Positions 1 through 6,600 of a stretch of 15,348 nucleotides of DNA are shown in pieces. How positions within the stretch are numbered: the stretch's first letter is position 1; every line of letters begins with the position of its first letter. Made by a program: the position numbers and the translations under genes. Below the pieces are notes generated by a model. It was not told the origin of the DNA and did not search any database. It saw only the letters and a list, made by a program, of their open reading frames with translations. This stretch comes from Methanosarcinales archaeon (GTDB lineage Archaea > Halobacteriota > Methanosarcinia > Methanosarcinales > Methanogasteraceae): assembly GCA_030672605.1 (NCBI GenBank), contig DAOVGE010000014.1, forward strand, positions 1 to 15,348. The letters run 5' to 3'.

Positions 1-337
1 TCCTGAAGGGCAACATTCATGAGTACTAAATGGTTGCCGGGGTCAGTTTTTATTGCGGGGTTTCTGAATAAACCGCCAGAAAGTAATCGACCCGTGTTGC
101 TCGTCTCGTGTGTATATGGGGGCGGGGTGGGGCTTAAGGCATCCGAGCCGCATTTTCATGCTCATGGGTGTCCTGTCGGGTCATGGGGGTTTTTATTTAT
201 TGCGACGCAATTCTAAATCTACAGATGACTGCGAACGGATTCGTAGTTTAAGTAAATTATAATAACCGCCCAATCACACGCTTAACAGGAACTGCACAGA
301 TACACAGTTCCGCAAATAACAAAAGGAGGACCAAAAC
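1..337. other. Upstream non-coding region
   Basis: No convincing gene is visible before the leader ORF at 338. The open frame at 19-216 has low-complexity, Gly/Phe-rich composition and no recognisable domain, so it is not called. The first 200 bases are G-rich and contain two loosely similar stretches (around 40-60 and 175-205) that share GGGTCA followed by a T-rich run and TTGCG. The promoter and leader of the lipoprotein region occupy the last 90 bases. Confidence 0.5.
253..262 (+). promoter_or_regulatory. Probable archaeal box A (TATA) for the lipoprotein region
   Basis: The sequence TAAATTATAA lies in a locally AT-rich stretch. Transcription starting about 25 bases downstream, near 285, would leave a leader of about 50 nt that carries a strong Shine-Dalgarno sequence (GGAGGA, 325-330) seven bases before the ATG at 338. 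The position is inferred from box A spacing only. Confidence 0.45.
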
Positions 338-463
338 ATGAACAACAGAACAAGATGAATGACCGCATTCCTGCTCGCAGGACTTGTGATAAGTAGCAGA
401 GTCAATGGTTGCACAAAAAGCAACCACAGCTTAGCGCGTACAACAGAAACAACATGGAGGTAA
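338..463 (+). pseudogene. Small lipoprotein-like leader ORF interrupted by TGA
   Basis: An ATG at 338 follows a strong Shine-Dalgarno (GGAGGA, seven bases away). Its frame reads six codons, meets TGA at 356-358, and continues at once with an in-frame ATG at 359 for 34 further codons to the TAA at 461-463. The second part begins MTAFLLAGLVISS and has a Cys a few residues later (VNGC), so it looks like a short secretion or lipoprotein signal followed by a small tail. Its final codons (TGG AGG TAA) form the Shine-Dalgarno of the next gene, so translation would be coupled. It could be a broken duplicate of the N-terminus of the downstream lipoprotein, a stop-restart leader peptide, or chance. No family is recognised. 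Confidence 0.35.
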
Positions 464-469
464 AAACAG

Positions 470-1513
470 ATGAAGAAACAGATGAAACAAATAGCAGCAG
501 TCATACTGGTTCTTGCAGCCGTTCTGATCAGCGGGTGCACCGACCAGATGTCTGCAGACCAGATCGCTGCCAGGATGAAGGCGCAGCATGAAAGTATAGA
601 AGACTTCTCAGCAACGATGGTCATGAACTCGTCGTTTGCCGGGGAAACGGAAAACACGCGGGTAACGATCATGACCAAAACGCCTGACAAAACCCGCTCC
701 GAATTAATTGAGCCAGCCGAACGTGCAGGCACGGTAAGGGTCAGGAATGGTAGCACGATGTGGACGTACGACCCTGCAAAGAATCAGGTATTGAAGACGG
801 AACTCCCTGATATGGGGGATGAGCCATTTAATACCGAACTCATCAAGAATATTATGGATAAGAACGACATATCCTACAAGGATACCGAGAATCTCGATGG
901 ACGGAGCACTTATGTGATCGAGGCAACGCCCAAGGATGAAGCTGACCGTGAATTCAGCTCCAAGACACGCGTATGGGTCGATTGCGAAAACTGGATGCTA
1001 CTCGGAACAGAGATGTACGATAATGACGGCAATCTCGTGATGAAGGTTCAATACAGGGATGTAACGTTCAACACCGGCATTCCGGACAGCGAGTTCATAT
1101 TTGAGGTTCCGGAAGGATGCGAGGTTGTGGAGGAATCGTTCGAGGATATGATGCCTGAAGAGATGACACTTGAAGAAGCAAGGGCAAATCTCAGTTTCGA
1201 TGTGAAAACCCCTTCATATCTGCCGGATGGATACGAATTCGACCACGCAATGATCTTTGGCGAAGAAGTGTCGCTGGGATACTCGAATGGGTCAGAGCGG
1301 TTGCATCTCGGAGTGTGTGTCAGCGATGCTGTAGATCAGCCCGAGCCGGAGATGGGTGAGCCGGAAATTGTGAGCATCAACGGTACCGACGGAGAGTTTG
1401 CATCAATGTTCGGCATGAACACGCTTCGGTGGAGCGCAGGTGGCATCGATTACTCGCTGTCTGGCACGCTTGCACAAGAAGATATGATGAGAGTGGCGGA
1501 GTCGGTGACCTGA
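470..1513 (+). CDS. Archaeal lipoprotein, LolA-like with DUF4367-like C-terminus
   Basis: Predicted 347-residue exported lipoprotein. Residues 1-23 are a lysine-rich start, a hydrophobic core and a lipobox (LISGC, lipidated Cys23), so the mature protein should be anchored to the outside of the cytoplasmic membrane. Residues about 28-210 resemble the LolA/outer-membrane-lipoprotein-sorting fold used by many archaeal surface lipoproteins: alternating strands, 'TMWTYDPAKNQVLK', and a late 'GIPDSEFIFEVPEG'. Residues about 225-345 look like a DUF4367 domain ('PSYLPDGYEF' early, 'GIDYSLSGTLAQEDMMRVAES' late). The start is fixed by GGAGGT at 456-461, eight bases before the ATG. Archaea lack an outer membrane, so a true lipoprotein-sorting role is unlikely; the substrate is unknown. 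The gene appears monocistronic or coupled to the small ORF before it. Confidence 0.85.
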   Translation: MKKQMKQIAAVILVLAAVLISGCTDQMSADQIAARMKAQHESIEDFSATMVMNSSFAGETENTRVTIMTKTPDKTRSELIEPAERAGTVRVRNGSTMWTYDPAKNQVLKTELPDMGDEPFNTELIKNIMDKNDISYKDTENLDGRSTYVIEATPKDEADREFSSKTRVWVDCENWMLLGTEMYDNDGNLVMKVQYRDVTFNTGIPDSEFIFEVPEGCEVVEESFEDMMPEEMTLEEARANLSFDVKTPSYLPDGYEFDHAMIFGEEVSLGYSNGSERLHLGVCVSDAVDQPEPEMGEPEIVSINGTDGEFASMFGMNTLRWSAGGIDYSLSGTLAQEDMMRVAESVT

Positions 1514-1644
1514 CCATCACAGGCAGTTTCACACACTACGCTTATGACCACGAGCAAGGGGTGCTATCAGGACTTCCGGCATGGGACGCGATGACAGTTT
1601 TAGTGTAACTGTGTCGTAACCACTACGAGATGGGGAACGTAGCA

Positions 1645-1869
1645 ATGTTGCGAAAGATATCTGTAAGTTCTATTGCAACGATATATTTGGTGGCATTGCT
1701 ACTTACTTTATCCTACCCGCTGGTAAGCGATTTGTATCCGGAATATGAGGTCTTTTTCATGCTTTTTGGTCAATTTGTGGCAGGTATTGTGGGCGGTACT
1801 TTTGTTATTTTATTTATAATTGTTATAATTATTCTGATTGTTTCGGTTGTTAAGCGTGCGGTAGATTAA
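1645..1869 (+). CDS. Small two-helix membrane protein, unknown
   Basis: A 74-residue protein if started at the ATG at 1645, or 79 residues from the ATG at 1630. I prefer 1645 because GGGG at 1632-1635 could act as a weak ribosome site about nine bases upstream, and because the second Met is followed directly by a Lys/Arg-flanked hydrophobic helix. Two strongly hydrophobic segments are visible: residues about 10-27, and a long C-terminal run of about 30 residues, very rich in Ile/Val, ending in a basic KRAVD tail. A short acidic loop separates them. No family is recognised. Local base composition is more AT-rich than the lipoprotein gene. It may be a real small integral membrane protein, but with no homology visible the call rests on composition alone. 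Confidence 0.45.
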   Translation: MLRKISVSSIATIYLVALLLTLSYPLVSDLYPEYEVFFMLFGQFVAGIVGGTFVILFIIVIIILIVSVVKRAVD

Positions 1870-2440
1870 TATGTAAATTGCGATTTATTTTACTAAGTAC
1901 GTGTAACGAACTGATTTGAACAGATCTTATGACAGAGGTTTTATACTATCAGTCATTGGTGAATTGGATTACTCAACCAATCTCCATAACGTGATTAAGT
2001 TATCCCGTTGCAACTCCTTACATCTACTTGGTGCCGATTATAGTCGCTACAAAGGCGTGAATTTAAGTGGATGAGTCCGTGGCATCGGTCTCGACGTATT
2101 TCAGCTTGATGTCATAGTTTGTGACCAGTCTGTCGATCAGTTCGCTAAGCATTACGAGCATGTTCTTATTCCTTTTCGCTTTCTTTTGTTTTTTAGGACA
2201 TATATGACCTTCGTATCCGGTTCATAGCCGGACAGGAATCTCACAACCATGCCGTCCTTCGAAGTGTTGTTGATGTTCCGAATCCATATCGATTCCGAGC
2301 AGTTCAGGAACCTTGCAGGACTTCTAATCTGGATCTGGTGCTATATTGGTAAGTCTGTCACACAGTTACACACACGATTTACTTATTTTGGATTCAAGAG
2401 CAAGATCAAACCGAAAAAACCATATATAGAAGTAAATGCG
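1870..2440. other. Intergenic region with decayed coding traces
   Basis: No intact gene is visible. The first 180 bases look non-coding. From about 2063 to 2340 the minus strand carries protein-like frames, described separately as a possible pseudogene. The last 60 bases upstream of the winged-helix gene are AT-rich and hold two candidate box A sequences (around 2379-2390 and 2421-2428). Confidence 0.5.
2063..2340 (-). pseudogene. Possible frameshifted gene remnant, unknown family
   Basis: On the minus strand, one frame reads from about 2338 down to a stop at 2152 and contains a protein-like stretch (IRNINNTSKDGMVVRFL, then GYEPDTKVIYVLKN). It ends in a lysine/arginine-rich segment. In the next frame, starting in that same basic segment, a second stretch (MLVMLSELIDRLVTNYDIK, then LKYVETDATDSST) runs to a TAA at 2063. 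The two pieces join naturally if there is one frameshift in the A-rich tract around 2170-2195. No good start codon is seen. The family is not recognised, and the frames may be fortuitous. Confidence 0.3.
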
Positions 2441-2896
2441 ATGAAAGAGCGTTTGAATGATGCTATTTCAGCACTAACAGAGATAAATCGTGCATCTTCA
2501 AAAGTTTTATTTATGCGGTCAGATCAAGGGAAGTATGTGAGCAGAAATGACTTAGCAGAGGAACTCCGGATCAAACCTTCTACGGTCTCGTATTATCTGA
2601 GTTTGATCGGAAGGGTGCTGGGTGATATGGGCGGCAAGGAGGTTCTTCGCACAAAGAAGATCGGAAGGACAAAGTACTGGTTGGTCGATGAAAAATATGG
2701 GGGGATGATACGTGATCGAGAGGATGATTTCTCAGGATTAGGGAAATACCAGTACACTGATAATGGAAATCAGAAAAAAGGGAATTCCAATCCCAATAGA
2801 GACTTCTTTAGTACCCCCAATCTTGTTATCAGAGAATTCAACAAATGGATGGTAAAAGTAAAATGCTCTCAGCAAGTCCCACCAAACCGGAGATAA
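2441..2896 (+). CDS. Winged-helix DNA-binding protein
   Basis: A 151-residue protein. Residues about 34-62 (RNDLAEELRIKPSTVSYYLSL) form a clear helix-turn-helix of the ArsR/MarR-like winged-helix type, followed by a probable wing 'VLRTKKIGRTKYWLVDEK'. The C-terminal 65 residues are polar and low in hydrophobics and look disordered. The ATG at 2441 is chosen because the residues encoded upstream are not protein-like and cross the AT-rich promoter area. The stop lies 52 bases inside cbiT in another frame, so the two genes are probably co-transcribed and translationally linked. The protein may regulate cobamide synthesis or itself; this is inferred from position only. The last 15-20 residues, read from the overlap, may be an extension without function. 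Confidence 0.7.
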   Translation: MKERLNDAISALTEINRASSKVLFMRSDQGKYVSRNDLAEELRIKPSTVSYYLSLIGRVLGDMGGKEVLRTKKIGRTKYWLVDEKYGGMIRDREDDFSGLGKYQYTDNGNQKKGNSNPNRDFFSTPNLVIREFNKWMVKVKCSQQVPPNRR

Positions 2897-3387
2897 TCGC
2901 AATCACAATCTCGAAGCTGAACCTCGCTTTTGGTAATGTCTTCTGCGACGTCGGATGCGGCACAGGCGCAGTCTCAATTGCGGCGTCACAATTCGCGGAC
3001 AGAATATACGCAATCGACAGTAGAGAAGAAGCCATCAGAGAGGCAGAGAAGAACTTCGATTCTGCCGAAATCTCCAACAAGACAACGCTCATTCACGGCG
3101 AGGCATCAGGGGCGATTGCGGATCTGCCCGGTCTCAACTGTGCATTTGTCGGCGGCACCAGAAACATCGATAGCGTGCTGCAAAAGCTTTGCACGAAAGT
3201 TTGCGGGAGAATTGTTGTAAATGCCGCACGAATCGAGACTGCAGCACGGATCATCGGGTGCATGAAGTCGCTTGGGATATTTGAAGAGGCAATTCATGTT
3301 CAGGTCTCAAAAGGCTACGAACTCGCAGGAGAGACTGCGTTCAAGCCGATAAATCCGGTGTATATTATGGTGGGAACTACGCTGTGA
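2845..3387 (+). CDS. cbiT: Cobalt-precorrin-6B (C15) methyltransferase CbiT
   Basis: CbiT uses S-adenosylmethionine to methylate C15 and decarboxylate the C12 acetate of the corrin ring in anaerobic cobamide synthesis; methanogens need cobamides for methyltransferases. The 180-residue protein has the family's opening signature (SPTKPEI), a glycine-rich SAM-binding loop at residues 35-44 (DVGCGTGAVS), an acidic strand end (YAIDSREEAI), and the C-terminal hallmark FKPINPVYIM. Its length matches stand-alone archaeal CbiT; the CbiE partner domain is not fused and not present in this window. Two starts are possible: ATG 2845, or ATG 2863, which would give 174 residues starting MLSASPTK and reduce the overlap with the upstream gene. 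Neither has a clear Shine-Dalgarno. Confidence 0.93.
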   Translation: MDGKSKMLSASPTKPEIIAITISKLNLAFGNVFCDVGCGTGAVSIAASQFADRIYAIDSREEAIREAEKNFDSAEISNKTTLIHGEASGAIADLPGLNCAFVGGTRNIDSVLQKLCTKVCGRIVVNAARIETAARIIGCMKSLGIFEEAIHVQVSKGYELAGETAFKPINPVYIMVGTTL

Positions 3388-3610
3388 ATGGTGGGATCTG
3401 TACTATATTTATATATATATCAACTATCTGTATAACGTAAGATGTATATAGTTATTGAGAAAAACTATCTATGTCTTAATTGTGCAGACTACCTCGGTGA
3501 ATATCTTGTACTACCATCTTCTCGTGAAATCTCGTGGTTTTTTTCGCCTCATCTAAACACATACGTCTATTGCAACGATACGAAGACACTCTCTTCTTGA
3601 CCCACATATC
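3388..3610. other. Convergent intergenic region with box A-like tract and repeat half-copy
   Basis: The gap lies between cbiT (plus) and the PIN gene (minus). At 3403-3422 there is a long alternating A/T tract containing a near-perfect plus-strand box A (TTTATATATAT). About 120 bases later the sequence ACGAGA-type repeat word CTCGTGG is followed by a T7 run (3538-3544). There is no open frame between them. Confidence 0.5.
3487..3565. repeat. Partial copy of the CTCGTGGTTTT hairpin repeat family
   Basis: This segment aligns with 9733-9794. Shared blocks, in order, are ACTACC, CTTCT-GTG, AAATCTCGTGGTTTTTT, then CCTCA and CTAAACACATAC. The left hairpin arm (CCACGAG) seen in the other copies is not evident here, so this is a right-half copy. 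The T7 run after CTCGTGG could also serve as a terminator for plus-strand transcription from cbiT. Confidence 0.65.
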
Positions 3611-3979
3611 TCACGGAATGCTATCCAGATAACTCCGCTGCCTCATATAAACGACATTAACGCCACAATCACGCAATCTTCCCAACAGCTCGGAATCATT
3701 CGTAAATACTGCGGCACCAATCTTGATTGCAAGCCTGAGGATCGCATCATCAACATCCCCAACGGTCTCGATTGTCCGGAATCTGGATAGCAGGGATAGT
3801 GCAACGCGAGCGGCGTTTCGATCGACACCGTGCCCGGATGATGCAATTCCCTTGAGCTCGCGCACAACCCCGGAGGGGACGAGATACTCGTCAAAATTGA
3901 GTGATGAGAGTTCTGAGAAGATGTCGACACCAAACTGAACAGGAACCATCAGTGCATTGGTGTCGAGAATGATCTTCAT
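3611..3979 (-). CDS. PIN-domain ribonuclease-like protein (FCF1/Utp24-type)
   Basis: A 122-residue single PIN domain, the Mg-dependent ribonuclease fold. The conserved acidic positions are visible: Asp6 in MKIILDTNAL, Glu41 in VVRELKGI, Asp77/78 in VGDVDDAI, and Asp95 in FTNDSELL. The length and the 'EYLVPSGVVREL' segment match the small archaeal PIN proteins likened to eukaryotic Fcf1/Utp24, which cleave pre-rRNA. The gene starts 21 bases after the aIF2 gamma stop codon on the same strand. In archaea a PIN protein is often encoded next to aIF2 gamma, which favours a housekeeping rRNA-processing role over a VapC toxin. No antitoxin-like gene adjoins it. Confidence 0.85.
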   Translation of the reverse strand: MKIILDTNALMVPVQFGVDIFSELSSLNFDEYLVPSGVVRELKGIASSGHGVDRNAARVALSLLSRFRTIETVGDVDDAILRLAIKIGAAVFTNDSELLGRLRDCGVNVVYMRQRSYLDSIP

Positions 3980-4000
3980 TTAATTGTTATCCTGCCCCGG

Positions 4001-5227
4001 TCATTCGGTCAGTTCGCCAACCCCGATCAGACGCCATCTTGAGCCAACACGTCTCGATATCGCAACCTGTGATCCGATCTCTGCGCATACCGGGCGCTTC
4101 AGCCTGACCGTAGCTGCGTCACTGCGTGCACTTGTGACAGCACCAACAGTAGTTGCAGTTCCGATGCTCAGCATCAGCGGCTCGCTTGCGTGGATGGGTT
4201 CGACCTTTGACTTGTCGCTTGACCCAACGACCCACTTGAGAAGCGTGGTTTTCATGGTAAACGAGTCCCAGACCGGTGGTAGTGTCCCTGGCTTGCCAGC
4301 GACCTGCCCGGTGAGCTGGTCACTTTTGGTCATCGCCGGGTCCAGCGTTGTACCGATTGCGAGGAGTCCGCCGGGTGTTGCTTTCTTCTGCTTCTTACCG
4401 CCGGAGATTACGTTTGAGATGCGTGTTGTGATCGGTACCCACTTGACATCGCCTATCTGCTCAAGTCGCCGCCCCGGGCTGATCTCAATATCGTCGCCAA
4501 CACGCAGGCTGCCTTGACTGAGTGTGCCGCCGATGACACCGCCTATCAGCTTATCGGGGGAGATTCCGGGTCGGTTGACATCGAACGATCGTGCGACCAG
4601 AAGGTGAGCCGGCTTGTCCGGATCATAGACCGGAGATGGAATAGCTTCTTCGAGTGTCTGAATTAAAAGATCGATATTTATCTTCTGTTGCGCGGATATT
4701 GGAACTATCGGGGAGTTTTCCGCAACTGTTCCTTTGACAAATTCCTTTACAGAATTGTAATGCTCGATTGCGTCCTGCTTTGACACGAGATCGAGTTTAT
4801 TATGCACGATCACGATGTTTTTGACACCGATTACGTCGAGCGCCATCAGATGTTCGCTTGTCTGCGGTTGTGGGCAGGGTTCGTTCGCTCCGATCACGAG
4901 CACTGCACCATCCATGATCGCAGCGCCAGAGAGCATGGTAGCCATCAGTGTCTCATGTCCCGGCGAGTCAACAAAGGAGACCGTGCGCAGTTCCTCGGTC
5001 GCAGCGCCGCAATGCGGACATTTCTTCTCAACAGTGTAGCACTGTGGCTCCTTGCAGTCAGGGCAGTGCCTGAATGTGACATCCGCATAGCCCAGCCGTA
5101 TCGATATGCCTCGTTTCAGCTCTTCGCTGTGTTGATCGGTCCACACTCCGGAGAGCGCGCTGACAAGCGTGGTCTTTCCATGATCGACATGCCCTACCAT
5201 GCCGATGTTAACACTGGGCTGTTTCAA
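4001..5227 (-). CDS. eif2g: Translation initiation factor aIF2 subunit gamma
   Basis: GTPase subunit of archaeal initiation factor 2, which delivers Met-tRNAi to the small ribosomal subunit. The 408-residue length is typical. The GTPase motifs are intact: GHVDHGKT (12-19), the switch-region sequence GISIRLGYAD, DSPGH (87-91), NKLD (143-146) and a SAQ motif (about 175). A zinc knuckle with CPDC and CPHC pairs lies at 55-73, followed by the two beta-barrel domains with ARSFDVNRPG. The start codon is TTG at 5227, supported by GGAGGA nine bases upstream and by the conserved N-terminus 'PSVNIGMVGHVDHGKT'. A box A lies at 5271-5280. The gene sits 120 bases downstream of ruvC and 21 bases upstream of the PIN gene. 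Confidence 0.98.
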   Translation of the reverse strand: MKQPSVNIGMVGHVDHGKTTLVSALSGVWTDQHSEELKRGISIRLGYADVTFRHCPDCKEPQCYTVEKKCPHCGAATEELRTVSFVDSPGHETLMATMLSGAAIMDGAVLVIGANEPCPQPQTSEHLMALDVIGVKNIVIVHNKLDLVSKQDAIEHYNSVKEFVKGTVAENSPIVPISAQQKINIDLLIQTLEEAIPSPVYDPDKPAHLLVARSFDVNRPGISPDKLIGGVIGGTLSQGSLRVGDDIEISPGRRLEQIGDVKWVPITTRISNVISGGKKQKKATPGGLLAIGTTLDPAMTKSDQLTGQVAGKPGTLPPVWDSFTMKTTLLKWVVGSSDKSKVEPIHASEPLMLSIGTATTVGAVTSARSDAATVRLKRPVCAEIGSQVAISRRVGSRWRLIGVGELTE

Positions 5228-5236
5228 TCGTTCGTT

Positions 5237-5242
5237 TCCTCC
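5237..5242 (-). promoter_or_regulatory. Shine-Dalgarno deciding a TTG start
   Basis: On the minus strand this reads GGAGGA, nine bases before the TTG at 5227. There is no in-frame ATG near the conserved N-terminus of aIF2 gamma, so this site supports TTG as the true start. Confidence 0.75.
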
Positions 5243-5270
5243 GGGAATTATACACCATACTATCCATGCT

Positions 5271-5280
5271 GATTATAAGT
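5271..5280 (-). promoter_or_regulatory. Probable box A for the aIF2 gamma-PIN unit
   Basis: On the minus strand this reads ACTTATAATC. A start about 25 bases downstream, near 5248, would give a leader of about 20 nt that includes the GGAGGA site. It implies that aIF2 gamma has its own promoter even if ruvC is upstream on the same strand. Confidence 0.5.
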
Positions 5281-5347
5281 AGCTTGTGGGTGGTAGCAAG
5301 CTTGTGCGTGGTGGCAGGGAGTCACACGTTCACGATTCACAACTCAC

Positions 5348-5818
5348 TCACGGTTTGCCTTCACCGGACACTTTCGAATGCGCATGGCAGAGTGCGATTG
5401 CGAGCGCGTCAGCAGTGTCATCAGGAATATCGCAATCAATCTCGAGCATCATCTTGACCATCTTCTGCACCTGCTTCTTGTCAGCCCGACCCGACCCGGT
5501 GACCGCCTTTTTGACCTGATTCGGCGTGTACTCGAAGACATCGAGGTCATACTCGGATGCTGCGAGCAGGATGACTCCACGTGCATGACTCACCTCGATT
5601 GCTGAGCTCACGTTTCTGGAGAAGAAGAGCCGCTCGATTGCGAGTTCGTCCGGCTGGCACTTATCAAGGACCTCTGTCAGATTCTCAAACAGCATCCCGA
5701 GACGGGTATGGAGCGGCTCATCCGACGGAGTGATGATGATACCGTATCCTGCGTAGCGGCTCCCCTTAATCACGCCAAAGCCGGTCTTTGCGAGTCCTGG
5801 GTCGATTCCGATGATCAT
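5348..5818 (-). CDS. ruvC: Holliday junction resolvase RuvC
   Basis: RuvC is the endonuclease that cuts Holliday junctions during homologous recombination. The 156-residue protein has the RNase H-like fold signatures and all four catalytic acids: Asp6 (IGIDPGLAKTGFG), Glu62 (ELAIERLFF), and Asp134 and Asp137 (PDDTADALAIALCH). The conserved TPNQVKKAVTGSGRADKKQV region is intact, so the enzyme should be active. The ATG at 5818 has AGGTGA a few bases upstream. Bacterial-type RuvC is uncommon in archaea, which normally use Hjc, but is known in some methanogens. The gene lies 120 bases upstream of aIF2 gamma on the same strand. The partners RuvA and RuvB are not in the window. Confidence 0.95.
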   Translation of the reverse strand: MIIGIDPGLAKTGFGVIKGSRYAGYGIIITPSDEPLHTRLGMLFENLTEVLDKCQPDELAIERLFFSRNVSSAIEVSHARGVILLAASEYDLDVFEYTPNQVKKAVTGSGRADKKQVQKMVKMMLEIDCDIPDDTADALAIALCHAHSKVSGEGKP

Positions 5819-6030
5819 GATCTCACCTGATTTCTGATTTCCGGTGTAATGATTGGAGTTGCGTAGTTATAGTCGTAGTCGTATTCCGTATCCACTTCAA
5901 AAAGTATGGTACGACTCATCTATCAGTCTTTCTGAAAAGGTAATTACTCCGGCACCTACCACTGCATCATACGACCTCGCTATACCGGAACTACTTGACT
6001 CGGAACACAACATGAGCCGAACGGGAATTT

Positions 6031-6100
6031 AACCGCAGAGTGCTGCTGAGGGACGCGGAGGGTGATACAGCTCTTGCGTTTCTCAGCAGCCATCCGCGGT
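6031..6100. repeat. CGCAGAG-type hairpin repeat
   Basis: The segment begins AACCGCAGAG and contains GGACGCGGAG. A perfect 9-bp stem, GCTGCTGAG (6042-6050) with CTCAGCAGC (6082-6090), is flanked by a further ACCGC/GCGGT match (6032-6036 with 6096-6100), closing a hairpin of about 70 bases. The words resemble the interspersed CGCAGAG repeats seen in many environmental prokaryote genomes. Confidence 0.6.
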
Positions 6101-6105
6101 GGTAT

Positions 6106-6129
6106 ATCACTTGATTTTCAGACAGTGCC
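6106..6129. repeat. 24-bp repeat, copy 1 (IS-end-like)
   Basis: This matches 11742-11765 at 22 of 24 positions; the shared 3' part is CAGACAGTGCC. Read on the minus strand it begins GGCACTGTCTGAAAATC, which looks like an insertion-sequence terminal repeat, close to the GGCACTGT start of IS6-type ends. No transposase accompanies it. Confidence 0.55.
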
Positions 6130-6215
6130 ACGTGATTCCAAAAGTTTTGGCGCAACATCGCAAAGCTTGAGGTCATGAAACACCAATCAGGTTGAGACGA
6201 ATAGAGGCAAAACCA

Positions 6216-6587
6216 ATGATCACAATAACAGAAGACGATATCGATATCAACAGAACGATTGAGAAAGCGAAGCACCCCGATGTCGGCGCGATCGTCACGT
6301 TCACCGGCATCGTGCGAGATGACGGAATCGAGGGGATGGAGATTAAGGTGCAGAGAGAACTCGCAGCGCAGGAACTCGGTAAGATAAGAGAGAACGCACT
6401 AAAACTCTTTGAGATACAGTCTCTTGAGGCGATCCACCGCATGGGAACGTTCTCTGTCGGCGATGTGATCGTGACAATCGTCTGCAGCGCGCCGCACAGG
6501 AAGGACGCATTCGCTGCGTGCGAATACGTGATGGACGAGCTGCAGAATGTGGCGTCGATACGGAAGAGTGAACTGCGTGAAGAATGA
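6216..6587 (+). CDS. moaE: MoaE-like molybdopterin synthase large subunit, divergent
   Basis: MoaE is the catalytic subunit of molybdopterin synthase, which with thiocarboxylated MoaD inserts the dithiolene sulfurs into precursor Z. The 123-residue protein shows the family layout: GAIVTFTGIVRDD early, then HRMGTFSVGDVIVTIVCSAPHRKDAFAA, then YVMDEL. Two features are odd. The family segment corresponding to K-x-x-A-P-x-W-K-K/R-E reads QNVASIRKSE, so the position of E. coli Lys119 is Gln and the Trp is Arg, while a Lys remains at the Lys126 position; and the protein ends soon after. The ATG at 6216 follows AGAGG (6202-6206); a TTG at 6192 would add eight residues. It heads a four-gene run, with fdhD starting 13 bases later. 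Confidence 0.85.
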   Translation: MITITEDDIDINRTIEKAKHPDVGAIVTFTGIVRDDGIEGMEIKVQRELAAQELGKIRENALKLFEIQSLEAIHRMGTFSVGDVIVTIVCSAPHRKDAFAACEYVMDELQNVASIRKSELREE

Positions 6588-6600
6588 GACTGTGACCGAG

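Larger units (their letters stand above)
5819..6215. other. Divergent intergenic region
   Basis: The gap lies between ruvC (minus) and moaE (plus). It holds the leader of ruvC, a hairpin repeat at 6031-6100 and a 24-bp repeat at 6106-6129, each listed separately. No open frame of quality is present. A weak minus-strand box A-like sequence (CTATAACTA) lies near 5863-5871 upstream of ruvC. Confidence 0.5.

Noticed and set aside
19..216. 65-codon plus-strand open frame near the window start
   Set aside because: Composition is Gly/Pro/Phe-rich with no domain or helix pattern, and the ribosome site (AAGGG) is weak. The G-rich DNA explains the open frame.
3611..3979. PIN protein as a VapC toxin
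   Set aside because: There is no antitoxin gene next to it, it follows aIF2 gamma by 21 bases, and the sequence looks like the housekeeping archaeal Fcf1-like type.
3984..4517. 177-codon plus-strand open frame opposite aIF2 gamma
   Set aside because: It is the antisense shadow of a certain, fully conserved gene; codons are dictated by the other strand.
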